Below are positions 27,646 through 36,565 of a stretch of 64,000 nucleotides of DNA, in pieces; positions within the stretch are counted from its first letter, which is position 1; each line of letters starts with the position of its first letter. The notes below the pieces were generated by a model. It was not told where the DNA came from and made no database searches. It saw only the letters and a program-made list of their open reading frames with translations. The translations under genes and the position numbers were made by a program. Source of the DNA: Rhizobium sp. AAP43 (GTDB lineage: Bacteria; Pseudomonadota; Alphaproteobacteria; Rhizobiales; Rhizobiaceae); contig NZ_LJHS01000016.1 in NCBI RefSeq assembly GCF_001296045.1, forward strand, positions 92,086-156,085. The letters are read 5' to 3'.

Positions 27646-29157
27646 CTATGCGGCGGCACCCATCCTCAGATAGATGTCCAGTCCCTTCGCCTCCTCCGGC
27701 GTCAGGAATAATCCTTGCTTTGTCCGGCGCCACAGCACGTCTTCCGCGCTGACCGCCCACTCCCGCTCAACCAGCCAGCGAACCTCAGCCTCGTAGAGCG
27801 TACCACCAAAATAACGGCCAAGATCCTCGATCCTTTGGGCCGCACCAAGAATCTGCTTTGCGTCTGTCCCATAGCAGCGGACAAGCCGCTCGGCATGGTG
27901 ACGCTGAATGAAAGGGTAGGCCTTGATGAGATCTACAACCACAGATGCGGCAGCTGTCGCATCGAAATCACCCCCGGGCAAACGGCTTCCCGCCGTCCAG
28001 GATTTTCCCTTTTCTCCGATTGCGTCAGCGATCTTCTCGACAGCATGCTCGGCCAAACGCCGGTAGGTCGTGAGCTTGCCGCCGAACACGTTCAGGAGTG
28101 GCGGCTCGCCGTCTTGCCCCTCGACCTTCAAGACGTAATCACGCGTCGCTTCCTGGGCCTTGGATGCGCCATCATCATAAAGCGGGCGCACGCCCGAATA
28201 GCTCCAGACAATGTCTTCGCTTCGAACCGGCTCCTGAAAATATTCGCTCGCGGCATTGCAGAGGTAATCGACTTCCTGCGCGCTGATACGAACATCCTTG
28301 GGATCGCCAGTATAATCCTGATCGGTCGTGCCGATCAGGGTAAAATCGCCCTCATAGGGGATGGCAAAGATGATGCGGTTATCCGGATTCTGGAAGAAAT
28401 AGGCCCGCGGATCTGAAAACTTCTTCCGGACGACGATATGGCTGCCCTGCACGAGGCGAACATTGTGCACGTTGTTGCGGCCGAAGGCGCCAGCAAGAAC
28501 CTGATCGACCCAGGGTCCAGCCGCGTTGACCAACATCCGAGCCCGATGCGTCTCTACGGATCCATCGCGCTGGGATTTTGTCGTGATCAGCCAATGACCA
28601 TCTTCGCGGCGAGCCGACGTCACCCGTGCTCGGCTCAAAATCCTGGCGCCCCGGATTTCGGCGTCCCGGGCATTCAAGACGACCATACGCGCATCATCGA
28701 CCCAACCATCGGAGTATTCGAAGGCCTTGGAGAAAATCGGCTTGAGCGGCCGCCCGGCAACGTCGCGCCGAAGATCCAGGGTCTTCGTCGCCGGCAAGAG
28801 TTTGCGGCCACCCAGATGGTCGTAAAGGAAAAGCCCGAGGCGGATCAGCCAGGCCGGTCGGATGCCACCCTTCTGGAACGGCAAGACGAAACGCAGCGGC
28901 CAGATGACGTGCGGGGCCATCTGCCAGAGAACCTCGCGCTCCATCAGCGCCTCGCGAACGAGACGAAACTCGTAATGCTCAAGGTAGCGAAGACCGCCGT
29001 GAATAAGCTTGGTGGCGCCCGATGACGTACCGGAGGCGAAATCATTCATTTCCGCGAGCGCGACGCTATACCCCCGCCCCGCAGCATCCCGGGCAATGCC
29101 ACACCCATTGATCCCGCCGCCGATGACGAAAAGATCGTAGATGGGATGCTCAGACAT
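27646..29157 (-). CDS. glpD: glycerol-3-phosphate dehydrogenase (FAD)
   Basis: GlpD oxidises glycerol 3-phosphate to dihydroxyacetone phosphate at the inner membrane, passing electrons to quinone. I chose the ATG at 29157 (MSEHPIYDLF), with GGAGG 4 nt upstream, giving 503 residues. The FAD site is FVIGGGINGCGIARDAAGRG (residues 10-29), followed by FASGTSSGATKLIHGGLRYLE, the MAPHVIWPLRFVLP block and a C-terminal helical domain. It is the first structural gene of the glp operon; candidate GlpR sites lie in its upstream region. Confidence 0.96.
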   Translation of the reverse strand: MSEHPIYDLFVIGGGINGCGIARDAAGRGYSVALAEMNDFASGTSSGATKLIHGGLRYLEHYEFRLVREALMEREVLWQMAPHVIWPLRFVLPFQKGGIRPAWLIRLGLFLYDHLGGRKLLPATKTLDLRRDVAGRPLKPIFSKAFEYSDGWVDDARMVVLNARDAEIRGARILSRARVTSARREDGHWLITTKSQRDGSVETHRARMLVNAAGPWVDQVLAGAFGRNNVHNVRLVQGSHIVVRKKFSDPRAYFFQNPDNRIIFAIPYEGDFTLIGTTDQDYTGDPKDVRISAQEVDYLCNAASEYFQEPVRSEDIVWSYSGVRPLYDDGASKAQEATRDYVLKVEGQDGEPPLLNVFGGKLTTYRRLAEHAVEKIADAIGEKGKSWTAGSRLPGGDFDATAAASVVVDLIKAYPFIQRHHAERLVRCYGTDAKQILGAAQRIEDLGRYFGGTLYEAEVRWLVEREWAVSAEDVLWRRTKQGLFLTPEEAKGLDIYLRMGAAA

Positions 29158-29171
29158 GGGACCTCCAATTA

Positions 29172-29246
29172 TTTCGCAATGCAGCATATATTGCAATTGC
29201 GAAAGCTCATATATCTAATTTGAAAATCAAACGAGTGTCAAACGAA
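29172..29246 (-). promoter_or_regulatory. candidate GlpR operators before glpD
   Basis: Two kinds of repeat fill the 91-bp glpR-glpD gap. One is an inverted repeat, TTTCGCAAT (29172-29180) with ATTGCGAAA (29196-29204). The other is a direct repeat of TCAAACGA at 29227 and 29238, exactly one helical turn apart. The same TCAAACGAAG occurs on the minus strand at 30053-30062 before glpR itself. TTCG-containing half-sites agree with the E. coli GlpR operator. Assignment to GlpR is inference. Confidence 0.45.
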
Positions 29247-29248
29247 AC

Positions 29249-30037
29249 TTAATTTTCGGTTCGATTCACCGGCAGCGCGTCCGTTTCGACGAGGCTTACT
29301 TCCTGTTCTGCGCAGATCGCCCGCAAAGCGGCGGAAGGGCAGTGATCGGTGATAAAGGTCTGAACCTGCGAGATATGGCCGATCCGCACCGGTGCGGTTC
29401 TTTCGAATTTCGACGCATCGGAGACTAGAATTACGTGTCGGGCATTGGCGATGATCGCCTGGGCCACCTTCACTTCACGGAAGTCGAAATCGAGAAGTGC
29501 GCCGTCCTCATCGATCGCCGAAACCCCGATCACGGCGTAGTCCACCTTGAATTGCCGGATGAAATCGACCGCCGCTTCGCCGACGATGCCGCCATCAGCT
29601 CCGCGCACAACCCCACCGGCGATGACGACCTCAATCGAGGGGTAAACTCTCAAGCGATTGGCAACATTGATGTTATTTGTAATCACCATTAATTCACGGT
29701 GGTCAACAAGAGCTTCACCGACTGCTTCCGTTGTGGTGCCGATGTTGATGAAGAGCGAGGCATTGTCCGGGATCATTGCGGCGGCCGCCCGGCCGATCGC
29801 CTGCTTTTCCTGGGCCGCCATCGAGCGGCGGGCCTCGTATTTCACATTCTCGTTGCTGCTGGGGAAGACCGCACCGCCATGAATACGGTTCAAGGCCCGG
29901 GCATCGCAGAGATCGTTGAGGTCCTTGCGGATGGTTTGCGGCGTCACAGCAAAGCGTGCCGCGAGTTCCTCGACAAGCACTCGACCATGTTCCTTAGCCA
30001 AGGCAATGATCTCGGCCTGGCGTGCAGACAACAACAT
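29249..30037 (-). CDS. glpR: glycerol-3-phosphate regulon repressor (DeoR family)
   Basis: This transcriptional repressor has a DeoR-type winged helix (residues 5-58: RQAEIIALAKEHGRVLVEELA then VTPQTIRKDLNDLC) and the C-terminal sugar-phosphate sensor fold (DNASLFINIGTTTEAVGEAL, ITNNINVANRL, GIVGEAAVDFIRQF). Length is 262 residues. The ATG at 30037 has GGGGAGG 6 nt upstream. It precedes glpD in the same direction and very likely represses the whole operon until glycerol 3-phosphate binds. Confidence 0.92.
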   Translation of the reverse strand: MLLSARQAEIIALAKEHGRVLVEELAARFAVTPQTIRKDLNDLCDARALNRIHGGAVFPSSNENVKYEARRSMAAQEKQAIGRAAAAMIPDNASLFINIGTTTEAVGEALVDHRELMVITNNINVANRLRVYPSIEVVIAGGVVRGADGGIVGEAAVDFIRQFKVDYAVIGVSAIDEDGALLDFDFREVKVAQAIIANARHVILVSDASKFERTAPVRIGHISQVQTFITDHCPSAALRAICAEQEVSLVETDALPVNRTEN

Positions 30038-30108
30038 GTTTCGCCTCCCCTACTTCGTTTGATTTCAGTTTATGGGAAAACGAAACTTGGGCAATAGGGC
30101 TGGGCGCG

Positions 30109-31119
30109 CTATCGCCGGCGCAAAAGGAGGATGAAGGTTACCCCACCGACAAGTCCCGTCACGACGCCAATCGGCATGTCCTCTGGCGCCATAATGGTTC
30201 GTGCGACAATATCGGCCAACACCAGGATGACCGCGCCGAAGACGGCAGAGATCGGGATGACCCGGACATTGTCGCTGCCAAAAACGAGGCGCACGAAGTG
30301 TGGCACCAACAGGCCGACAAATCCGATCGCTCCGGAAAAAGCGACCATGACCCCGGTCAACAAGGCAGTCACCACGAAGAGGGTGGCGCGGAAGCGCACC
30401 ACCGAAATGCCGAAGGTCGCAGCCGTCTCATCACCCATCGCAAGCGCATTGATCTCACGGGACCGGACGATCAGGAAGGCAAGCGAACCGAAAAGAGCGA
30501 TCGCCGGATAGAGCAAATGCGACCATTGGGCGAGGCCAAGCCCACCGAGCATCCAGAATATGACCGTATGAGCGGCACGCGGATCCGCAAGGAAGATCGC
30601 CAGATTGCCGAGTGCCGTCGCGACAAAGGCGATCGCCACGCCGGACAGGACTAGCCGGTCTGCTGCGGCACCGGCATAGCGGGACACCCCCATAACGGCG
30701 AACGTTGCAAGCAAGGCACCGGCAAAAGCGAAAAGCGGCACTGTGACCAGCCCGAAGATCAGGCCGGAATGGAGCAATGCGATAATTGCGCCAAGCGCGC
30801 CGCCGGAAGACACGCCCAGCAGGTGCGGATCGGCCAGCGGATTGCGGGTGACCGCTTGAAGAACCGCCCCCACAACGGCAAGTCCGGCGCCGACCAGAGC
30901 GGCAAGAACAACTCGGGGAAAACGAACATCCCACACAATGCTCTCGCGCCCCGGCGACCAGGTCGGCTCAAACCAGTCAGGCACGAACTGATTGCCGACG
31001 ATCTGCCACACGGTTTTCGCTGGGATGGGCGACGAGCCAAAGGAAACGCCTGCCGTGATGCAGAGAATGATGACCAGGCAGGCAATCCCTGTCCAGCCGA
31101 TAATCTTGGTATGGGGCAT
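30109..31119 (-). CDS. ABC permease, BtuC/FecCD type
   Basis: This 336-residue inner-membrane permease of the BtuC/FecCD family has about nine to ten helices. Typical segments are RFPRVVLAALVGAGLAVVGAVLQAVTRNPLADPHLLGVSSGGALGA and GFVGLLVPHFVRLVFGSDNVRVIP, which includes the coupling helix. It is the third gene of an operon with the binding protein and ATPase, all controlled by a cobalamin riboswitch, so the likely substrate is cobalamin or a cobinamide precursor rather than iron siderophore. Confidence 0.9.
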   Translation of the reverse strand: MPHTKIIGWTGIACLVIILCITAGVSFGSSPIPAKTVWQIVGNQFVPDWFEPTWSPGRESIVWDVRFPRVVLAALVGAGLAVVGAVLQAVTRNPLADPHLLGVSSGGALGAIIALLHSGLIFGLVTVPLFAFAGALLATFAVMGVSRYAGAAADRLVLSGVAIAFVATALGNLAIFLADPRAAHTVIFWMLGGLGLAQWSHLLYPAIALFGSLAFLIVRSREINALAMGDETAATFGISVVRFRATLFVVTALLTGVMVAFSGAIGFVGLLVPHFVRLVFGSDNVRVIPISAVFGAVILVLADIVARTIMAPEDMPIGVVTGLVGGVTFILLLRRR

Positions 31120-31173
31120 GGAAATTCCGTTCGCACGCAGAGAGGGCCGCGACAGCGGCCCCGGCAGAGCGGT

Positions 31174-32133
31174 TTACATGTTGCGCGGATGGAAGGCATC
31201 GGCAAGTCGGCCGATGGCGTCAATGTTGCGCGGACCGGGCGTGGCTTCAACATATTCGAGTATGACAAAGCGGTCTTGCTTCACGGCGTCCATGGACTTG
31301 AAGGCAGGGTTCTCCTTCATGAAAGCAATCTTCTGCTCGGCGGTCACATCGCCGTAATTGACGATCACCACGACTTCCGGATTGCGCTCGATGACCGGTT
31401 CCCAGGAGACTTCCGTCCAGCTTTTTTCGACATCATCCATGATGTTCACCCCGCCGGCGGCTTCGATCATGGCTGTCGGGATACCGAAACGACCTGACGT
31501 GAAGGGCTTCTCCGTGCCGGAATCATAGACGAAGACGCGCGTCGGCTTTTCGATCGCACCGATGCGGGTGGTGATCTGATCAAGGCCCGCGCGATAACCG
31601 GCAACCAGCGCCTCTGCTCTATCTTCGACCGCGAAAATCCGGCCAAGATTGATGATGTCGGTGAACATGTCCTCCATCGTCGGCTTGTTCTTTGCCATGA
31701 TGTGGATGCAGGATTCGGTCAATTCGTAGACCTTGATGCCGAACAGTTCGAGCGTTTCGGGGGTGACCTCGCCGCCAACCTTCATGCCGTAGTTCCATCC
31801 AGCAAAGTAAAGGTCAGCGTCCACGTCGAGCAGCACTTCCTTGGTCGGGTACTTCGGCGAAAGCTCCGGAAGTTCCTTCACGCCTTCACGCAAGGTCTCA
31901 TCCAGCGTCTTCCATCCCGAGACACCCGTATAGCCGACCATGTGATCCTGTAGCTTCAAGGCGAGCATCATCTCGGTCAGATTGACGTCGTTTGAAACGG
32001 CACGCTTTGGCGGCGCGTCGAAGGTGACTTCTCGATTGCAGCTCTTCACCGTCACCGGAGCCGCCAGTGCGCTGGTTGCGAGGAACGTGGCGACAGCACC
32101 GAAGACCAATCGGGAGAACAAGGCGGCAGGCAT
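31174..32133 (-). CDS. periplasmic binding protein of the cobalamin-type importer
   Basis: This protein binds the substrate and delivers it to the BtuC-like permease. I chose the ATG at 32133, with AAGGG 6 nt upstream, giving 319 residues and a clean signal peptide ending SALAAPVT. The two-lobed BtuF/FhuD-like fold (TroA superfamily) shows in AVSNDVNLTEMMLALKLQDHMVGYTG and the long backbone helix around residues 165-185. The riboswitch upstream suggests corrinoid as ligand. Confidence 0.88.
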   Translation of the reverse strand: MPAALFSRLVFGAVATFLATSALAAPVTVKSCNREVTFDAPPKRAVSNDVNLTEMMLALKLQDHMVGYTGVSGWKTLDETLREGVKELPELSPKYPTKEVLLDVDADLYFAGWNYGMKVGGEVTPETLELFGIKVYELTESCIHIMAKNKPTMEDMFTDIINLGRIFAVEDRAEALVAGYRAGLDQITTRIGAIEKPTRVFVYDSGTEKPFTSGRFGIPTAMIEAAGGVNIMDDVEKSWTEVSWEPVIERNPEVVVIVNYGDVTAEQKIAFMKENPAFKSMDAVKQDRFVILEYVEATPGPRNIDAIGRLADAFHPRNM

Positions 32134-32150
32134 GAGAGACCCTTTCAAAA

Positions 32151-32945
32151 TCAGGAAGCGGCAAGGGAAAATGTGAAGCCGGACAATCGGCCGTGATCAT
32201 CGGCTCTGTGATTGGCCGTCACACCGAAGGTACGAGATAGAAGTTTTTCGGTCAGAACCGATTTAGGATCGCCGAAAGCCGTCAGGGACCCGGCATTCAT
32301 CAAGCCCACATGGGTGGCAAAATCGGTTGCCAGATTGATGTCGTGCAAGGTGGTGATGATGGTCAGCTTCAGCCGTCCCAGGAGGTCGAGAATCTCGAGC
32401 TGGTGTCGGATGTCGAGATGATTTGTCGGCTCATCGAGGATTATGATCTGCGGCTGCTGCGCCAGCGCGCGGGCGACGAGCACCCGCTGCTTCTCACCAC
32501 CCGACAATGTCGAGAACTGCCGCTTGCCCATATCCGCCAGCCTCAAGTGTTCGAGCGCGTGATCAACCTGGTCGCGATCCTCGGCCGTCCAGCCGGATAG
32601 CCCGGTGCGCCACGGAATTCGGCCCATCATCACGACATCGCGGACGTTGAATGGAAAGTCGGCCGGCATTTCCTGCAGAACAACGCCAACTTTCTGGGCA
32701 ACGCGCCGGGCCTGCATCTGCCAGATGTCTTCGCCTTCAATATGAACCTGACCTTCTCGGGGCATAAGGTTACGGTAGAGGCAGCGAAGCAGGGTGGTCT
32801 TGCCTGCTCCATTCGGACCGATAATAGCCAATCGATCGCCGGCTTTCAGAGCGAAGCTGACGTCACGGATGAGAAAGCGTGCGGCATCCGGCCCCCAGCC
32901 GAGATCTGAGACCTGGATACCAACTCCTTGCGTGTCACAGCTCAT
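32151..32945 (-). CDS. ATPase of the cobalamin-type importer (BtuD/FecE type)
   Basis: This is a canonical ABC ATPase of 264 residues: Walker A GPNGAGKTT (near residue 43), Q-loop VVLQEMPADFPF, signature LSGGEKQR, Walker B IIILDEPTNHLD and switch TTLHDINLA. It is the first gene of the three-gene operon, 17 bp before the binding protein gene. A long 5' leader of about 245 nt separates it from the riboswitch. Confidence 0.92.
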   Translation of the reverse strand: MSCDTQGVGIQVSDLGWGPDAARFLIRDVSFALKAGDRLAIIGPNGAGKTTLLRCLYRNLMPREGQVHIEGEDIWQMQARRVAQKVGVVLQEMPADFPFNVRDVVMMGRIPWRTGLSGWTAEDRDQVDHALEHLRLADMGKRQFSTLSGGEKQRVLVARALAQQPQIIILDEPTNHLDIRHQLEILDLLGRLKLTIITTLHDINLATDFATHVGLMNAGSLTAFGDPKSVLTEKLLSRTFGVTANHRADDHGRLSGFTFSLAAS

Positions 32946-33191
32946 TAGAGACGCCCCTGCTTGGCGTCAGGGGGCAGCGGGGTCCAAGGCATCCGCGCGC
33001 GAACCATGTCAGCCATGCCGATGCCACAGCATCCCGGGCAATGGATTAGCTGGTGATATGTGAGACTGGCCACGACTTTCCCCCCAAGGACTGACCGGGA
33101 GGCGAAATGGCAAATTTTTCATGCGCTGGCGACCAGCGCAATTTTCCATTCAGATCCATCGGAACACCCCGTCCGCTGCAGTTACATTTCT

Positions 33192-33397
33192 CTTGACGGC
33201 AGGTCTCCTGGCTCACGGATATGTGCAGATCATCAACCTTCCCGCGAAACTTCGCAGTGGCTTGGCGCTCTCACGCCACCAGGATGAACGGCAATCCGCT
33301 TACAGTTGCGGGGGCAGCCACGGTCTTGGTCCCTGTATGGGTCGTCCTCACCGTGTTCCCTATTAATCCCCTCGAAGTCATCCGATGAGGGAACCGT
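33192..33397 (-). promoter_or_regulatory. cobalamin riboswitch
   Basis: Read on the minus strand, the leader holds the landmarks of an adenosylcobalamin riboswitch in the right order: GGGAACACGGTG, then GGCTGCCCCCGCAACTGTAA, GCCACTG, CGGGAAGG, and finally the B12 box GAGCCAGGAGACCTGCC (33198-33214). It would fold on binding cobalamin and switch off the ABC importer downstream. Confidence 0.97.
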
Positions 33398-33404
33398 CCC
33401 CTTC

Positions 33405-33434
33405 TGAATAGGGTGCCAAAGCTCTGCTGGTCAA
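33405..33434 (-). promoter_or_regulatory. promoter of the riboswitch-controlled importer
   Basis: On the minus strand TTGACC (33429-33434) and TATTCA (33405-33410) are 18 bp apart, placing the transcript start near 33398, at the 5' edge of the riboswitch. Confidence 0.6.
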
Positions 33435-33469
33435 GCCCCTCGCCTGCGCATCAATCAATTTCTGCGTTC

Positions 33470-33484
33470 TGTAATATCATTACA
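33470..33484. promoter_or_regulatory. 15-bp palindrome upstream of the riboswitch promoter
   Basis: TGTAATATCATTACA has perfect 6-bp arms about a 3-nt centre and lies 36 bp upstream of the -35 box of the cobalamin-importer promoter. It looks like a Fur-superfamily (for example Zur-like) or other dimeric-regulator site. No regulator gene is adjacent. Confidence 0.4.
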
Positions 33485-33700
33485 CTACGAATGCAAGGAA
33501 ATTTCCATGCATAGGCGCATGCCGTCTCAGACGATGAAAGCCTGGAGAAAAACCGGGCAAACGCGGGTAGTGCAGTCCGATCCCCCCATTAAGGGACAGT
33601 CGCCAATCCGCCGCCTGCGGAAGTGGCATCTCCGGGCCAGCTCAGCAAGCCAGCCGGAGATCAGGCGCCGTTCTTACCTGTGCCGGAGGTCGATTGGAGA
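33485..33700. other. gap between two minus-strand transport loci
   Basis: This 216-bp stretch lies between the end of the polyamine-type transporter operon and the cobalamin-importer promoter region. It contains a long-loop inverted repeat, ATCTCCGG (33628-33635) and CCGGAGAT (33654-33661), without a following T-run, which may mark the end of the polyamine operon mRNA. I saw no gene. Confidence 0.4.
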
Positions 33701-34492
33701 TCAAACCTGAGGGCGGCCCACGCTGCGACGGCGGATCTCGATAATCAGGACGCCGAGCAGGGTCGCGGCGATCAGGATGACGCAGAGCGCGTTGATCGTT
33801 GGCGTAATGCCGCTTCGGACCTTCGAGAAAACGTAGACGGTCAAGGTATCGTAAGGGCCGCGTGTGAAGAGCGTTACGTTGAAGTTCTCGATCGACTGGA
33901 AGAAAGCGATAACGGCGCCAGCACCCAGTGCCGGGTAGAGATGCGGCAGAAGAATGCGGCGCAGAACCATCATATGGCTTGCACCGAGATCAAGGGCTGC
34001 TTCCTCCAGCGAGCGGTCGAAACTCTGAAGGCGCGCAAGGACCAACAACATCACGAAGGCCGAGATATAGGAGGCCTGGCCGAGGACCGCGAGATGCAGG
34101 CCGGGGGCCACGCCGAGCGAATTCCAGAACAGCAGCGTCGATATGCCGATGACGGCGCCGGGCGTGAGCACGGGCGCGACCATCATTCCATAGAGCGTGG
34201 ATCGGAGCGTGCCGCCGAGATTGTTGACGAGGATGGCGGCGGCGGTGCCGATCGGGACAGAGATCGCGACGACAGCGAGCGCAACCAGCAAGGTGTTCTT
34301 GAAGGCGTTCAGCAGGCGAGCATCGTTCCACAATTCGACAAACCACTGCAGGGTAAATCCCTGCCAGGGAAACACGGAGGGAAACCGCGTGTCGTTAAAG
34401 GCGGCGCCGCCCATGACCACCAGTGGCAGCAAGAGATAGGCAAGGAAGATTACGAGATAGACGCGAAACAGCCAGTCGGATTTCTGGGTCAT
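33701..34492 (-). CDS. ABC permease, PotC type
   Basis: This inner-membrane permease (263 aa) resembles spermidine/putrescine PotC. I chose the ATG at 34492, with GAGG just upstream, 7 nt after the stop of the preceding permease. Six helices are predicted, and the EAA loop reads LEEAALDLGASHMMVLRRI near residue 150. It is the last gene of the operon ureohydrolase-binding protein-ATPase-permease-permease. Confidence 0.88.
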   Translation of the reverse strand: MTQKSDWLFRVYLVIFLAYLLLPLVVMGGAAFNDTRFPSVFPWQGFTLQWFVELWNDARLLNAFKNTLLVALAVVAISVPIGTAAAILVNNLGGTLRSTLYGMMVAPVLTPGAVIGISTLLFWNSLGVAPGLHLAVLGQASYISAFVMLLVLARLQSFDRSLEEAALDLGASHMMVLRRILLPHLYPALGAGAVIAFFQSIENFNVTLFTRGPYDTLTVYVFSKVRSGITPTINALCVILIAATLLGVLIIEIRRRSVGRPQV

Positions 34493-34499
34493 GCCGGCC

Positions 34500-35384
34500 T
34501 CACTTCGCAATGTCGGACAGTTTGACGCGGAAGATCCGCATCACGGCGGTGACGAAGAGCGTGCACAGGATCAGAAGCAGGAATGCGTAGGCCGCGCCCG
34601 TATTCCAGTCCAGCGATTCGAACATCCATTGCTGGATGATTTCCGTGAACCAGCGCGAATTGGTCGAAGCAAGCAGCGTCGGCACGAGGATAGACCCGGC
34701 CGAGAGCATGAAGACCATCACGGATCCAGAAGCGATGCCCGGTTTGGCATGGGGCAGGATCACACGCCAGTGGATGCGCCACCAGGATGCACCCAGATCG
34801 TCCGCCGCCTCGATCTGGCTCGTATCGAGCGACTGGATCGCATTGTAGACCGGGAACAGCATGAACAGGACATAGGTGTAGACGAGGCCGATCATCACGC
34901 TGCGGAAACCTGTCATCCAACGGATCGGGCGTTCGATGAGACCGATATCGAGCAGAATGTAGTTGAGCGGTCCCTTCAGCGACAGGAGGATGAACCATGC
35001 GAAGGAGCGCATGATTTCGCTGACCCAGAGCGGAATGGTGAGCAGCAGGAAGATGGTCGGCAGGCTCTTGGGCGATGCCTTTTTCGACAGGTAGTAGGCG
35101 AGCGGATAGGCAATAGCGAAACAGATCGCGGTCACGATCGAGGAATAGAGGACCGTCCAGATAAAGACCGAGATGTGGATCGGGCTCTGAAAGAAGGTCA
35201 GGTAGTTCTTGAGTGTATAGACATCCTTCGGGCCGCCCATCTCCTGCACCGGCAGATAGGGTCTGAAGGAATTTTCGAACAGATAGAGGTTTGGCACGAT
35301 GACGAGCAGCAGGAGCCAGAAGGCGACCAGCAGGCACATGATGAGCGTCAGGCCAGCACCGTAGCGTTCGACAAGATCCTTCAT
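34500..35384 (-). CDS. ABC permease, PotB type
   Basis: This is the PotB-like permease partner (294 aa). It begins with a long membrane segment (LTLIMCLLVAFWLLLLVIVPNLYLF), and its EAA loop is IEAADDLGASWWRIHWRVILP near residue 195. It overlaps the ATPase gene by 4 nt (ATGA), which implies coupled translation. Confidence 0.9.
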   Translation of the reverse strand: MKDLVERYGAGLTLIMCLLVAFWLLLLVIVPNLYLFENSFRPYLPVQEMGGPKDVYTLKNYLTFFQSPIHISVFIWTVLYSSIVTAICFAIAYPLAYYLSKKASPKSLPTIFLLLTIPLWVSEIMRSFAWFILLSLKGPLNYILLDIGLIERPIRWMTGFRSVMIGLVYTYVLFMLFPVYNAIQSLDTSQIEAADDLGASWWRIHWRVILPHAKPGIASGSVMVFMLSAGSILVPTLLASTNSRWFTEIIQQWMFESLDWNTGAAYAFLLLILCTLFVTAVMRIFRVKLSDIAK

Positions 35385-36475
35385 GCCGGTTCCGCCGCGC
35401 TCGTGGTGGTCTCATCGGCGAGAATGAAGGCGTGGTCCATCTCGAAATTGGCAAACAGCCGGGCGCCGGGATCCGGTATGGCGGCTGATCCGTCATTGCG
35501 GATTTCGGAGACGATTGTCCGGCCAGAGGCATCCTCGGTCTTGATCGAGATGAAATTGCCTTCAAAGGCAATATCCGTGACCTCTACCGCAATCGTGTTG
35601 CCATCCGTGGCGCTTGCATCCAGGCGCATATGCTCCGGTCGGACATAGAGCTTGGCGCCGTTATCGATGTCGACACCCAGCTTGCCGCGGAAAACACCGT
35701 TCTCGGTCTGGAAATCGCCGACGGCACCGGAGCGGGCAGAGAGCGTACCGGTAAAACAGTTGGTTTCGCCGACGAAGGTCGCGACGAAGCCATTTGCAGG
35801 ATTGTTGTAGATTTCGCGGGGAGCTGCGACCTGCTGCAGCTTGCCATGCGACATGACCGCGACCCGGTCGGACATGGCAAGCGCCTCGCCCTGGTCATGG
35901 GTGATGTAGATGAAGGTGACATTGGTGCGCTTCTGGATCGCACGCAATTCAGCCCGCATATGCTGGCGCAGCTTCAGATCGAGCGCCGACAGCGGCTCGT
36001 CGAGCAGCATGACGGATGGTTCGACGGCAAGCGCGCGGGCTATCGCCACGCGCTGCTTCTGGCCGCCGGAAAGTTGGCTCACAGACTTGTCGGCTGCATT
36101 CGGCAGATCGACCAGTGCCAGAAGTTCCTCGGCCTTCTGCCGCCGCGCCTTCTTGTCGACGCCTCTCGCTTCCAAGCCAAAGGCGATGTTTTCCCAGATC
36201 GGCATCAGCGGGAAGAGAGCGAGGTTCTGGAAGATCAGCGCCGTCGGGCGCTGGTTGGGGCGCTGCCCCTGCATGTCCTTGCCGGCGATGCGGATCGTGC
36301 CTGAAGTCGGCGAGATGAAACCCGAGACCATGCGTAGAATGGTTGTCTTGCCGCATCCGGACGGACCGAGAAAGGAGAAGAATTCACCGGCCCTGATCGA
36401 CAGCGACACGTTGTCGACGGCGCGGAACGGGCCGAAATCGGCACATACATCTTGAAGTTCGACACTGGCACTCAT
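35381..36475 (-). CDS. ABC ATPase, PotA type
   Basis: This is an ATPase of the polyamine/opine/iron subfamily (364 aa): Walker A GPSGCGKTT near residue 38, Q-loop FQNLALFPLMPI, signature LSGGQKQR, Walker B VMLLDEPLSALD and switch YITHDQGEA, followed by a TOBE domain. All motifs are canonical. It is the second transport gene of the operon; an intercistronic hairpin precedes it. Confidence 0.92.
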   Translation of the reverse strand: MSASVELQDVCADFGPFRAVDNVSLSIRAGEFFSFLGPSGCGKTTILRMVSGFISPTSGTIRIAGKDMQGQRPNQRPTALIFQNLALFPLMPIWENIAFGLEARGVDKKARRQKAEELLALVDLPNAADKSVSQLSGGQKQRVAIARALAVEPSVMLLDEPLSALDLKLRQHMRAELRAIQKRTNVTFIYITHDQGEALAMSDRVAVMSHGKLQQVAAPREIYNNPANGFVATFVGETNCFTGTLSARSGAVGDFQTENGVFRGKLGVDIDNGAKLYVRPEHMRLDASATDGNTIAVEVTDIAFEGNFISIKTEDASGRTIVSEIRNDGSAAIPDPGARLFANFEMDHAFILADETTTSAAEPA

Positions 36476-36524
36476 TGCGTCTGGTTCATTCCCCTTGGCC
36501 CGGCGCGGGCCTCATCTGGCTCCT

Positions 36525-36550
36525 ATGCCGGCCGCCAAGGCGGCCGGCAT
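36525..36550 (-). terminator. intercistronic hairpin after the binding-protein gene
   Basis: ATGCCGGCCGCC (36525-36536) and GGCGGCCGGCAT (36539-36550) form a 12-bp inverted repeat 16 nt past the binding-protein stop. There is no T-run. Such hairpins usually stabilise the abundant binding-protein mRNA and reduce transcription into the ATPase and permeases. Confidence 0.6.
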
Positions 36551-36565
36551 GATCTTTCAAAACGC

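Noticed and set aside
34491..35648. 385-codon plus-strand frame opposite the polyamine-type permease and ATPase
   Set aside because: It is rich in Asp/His/Arg with no hydrophobic core pattern, as expected from antisense of a membrane-protein gene.
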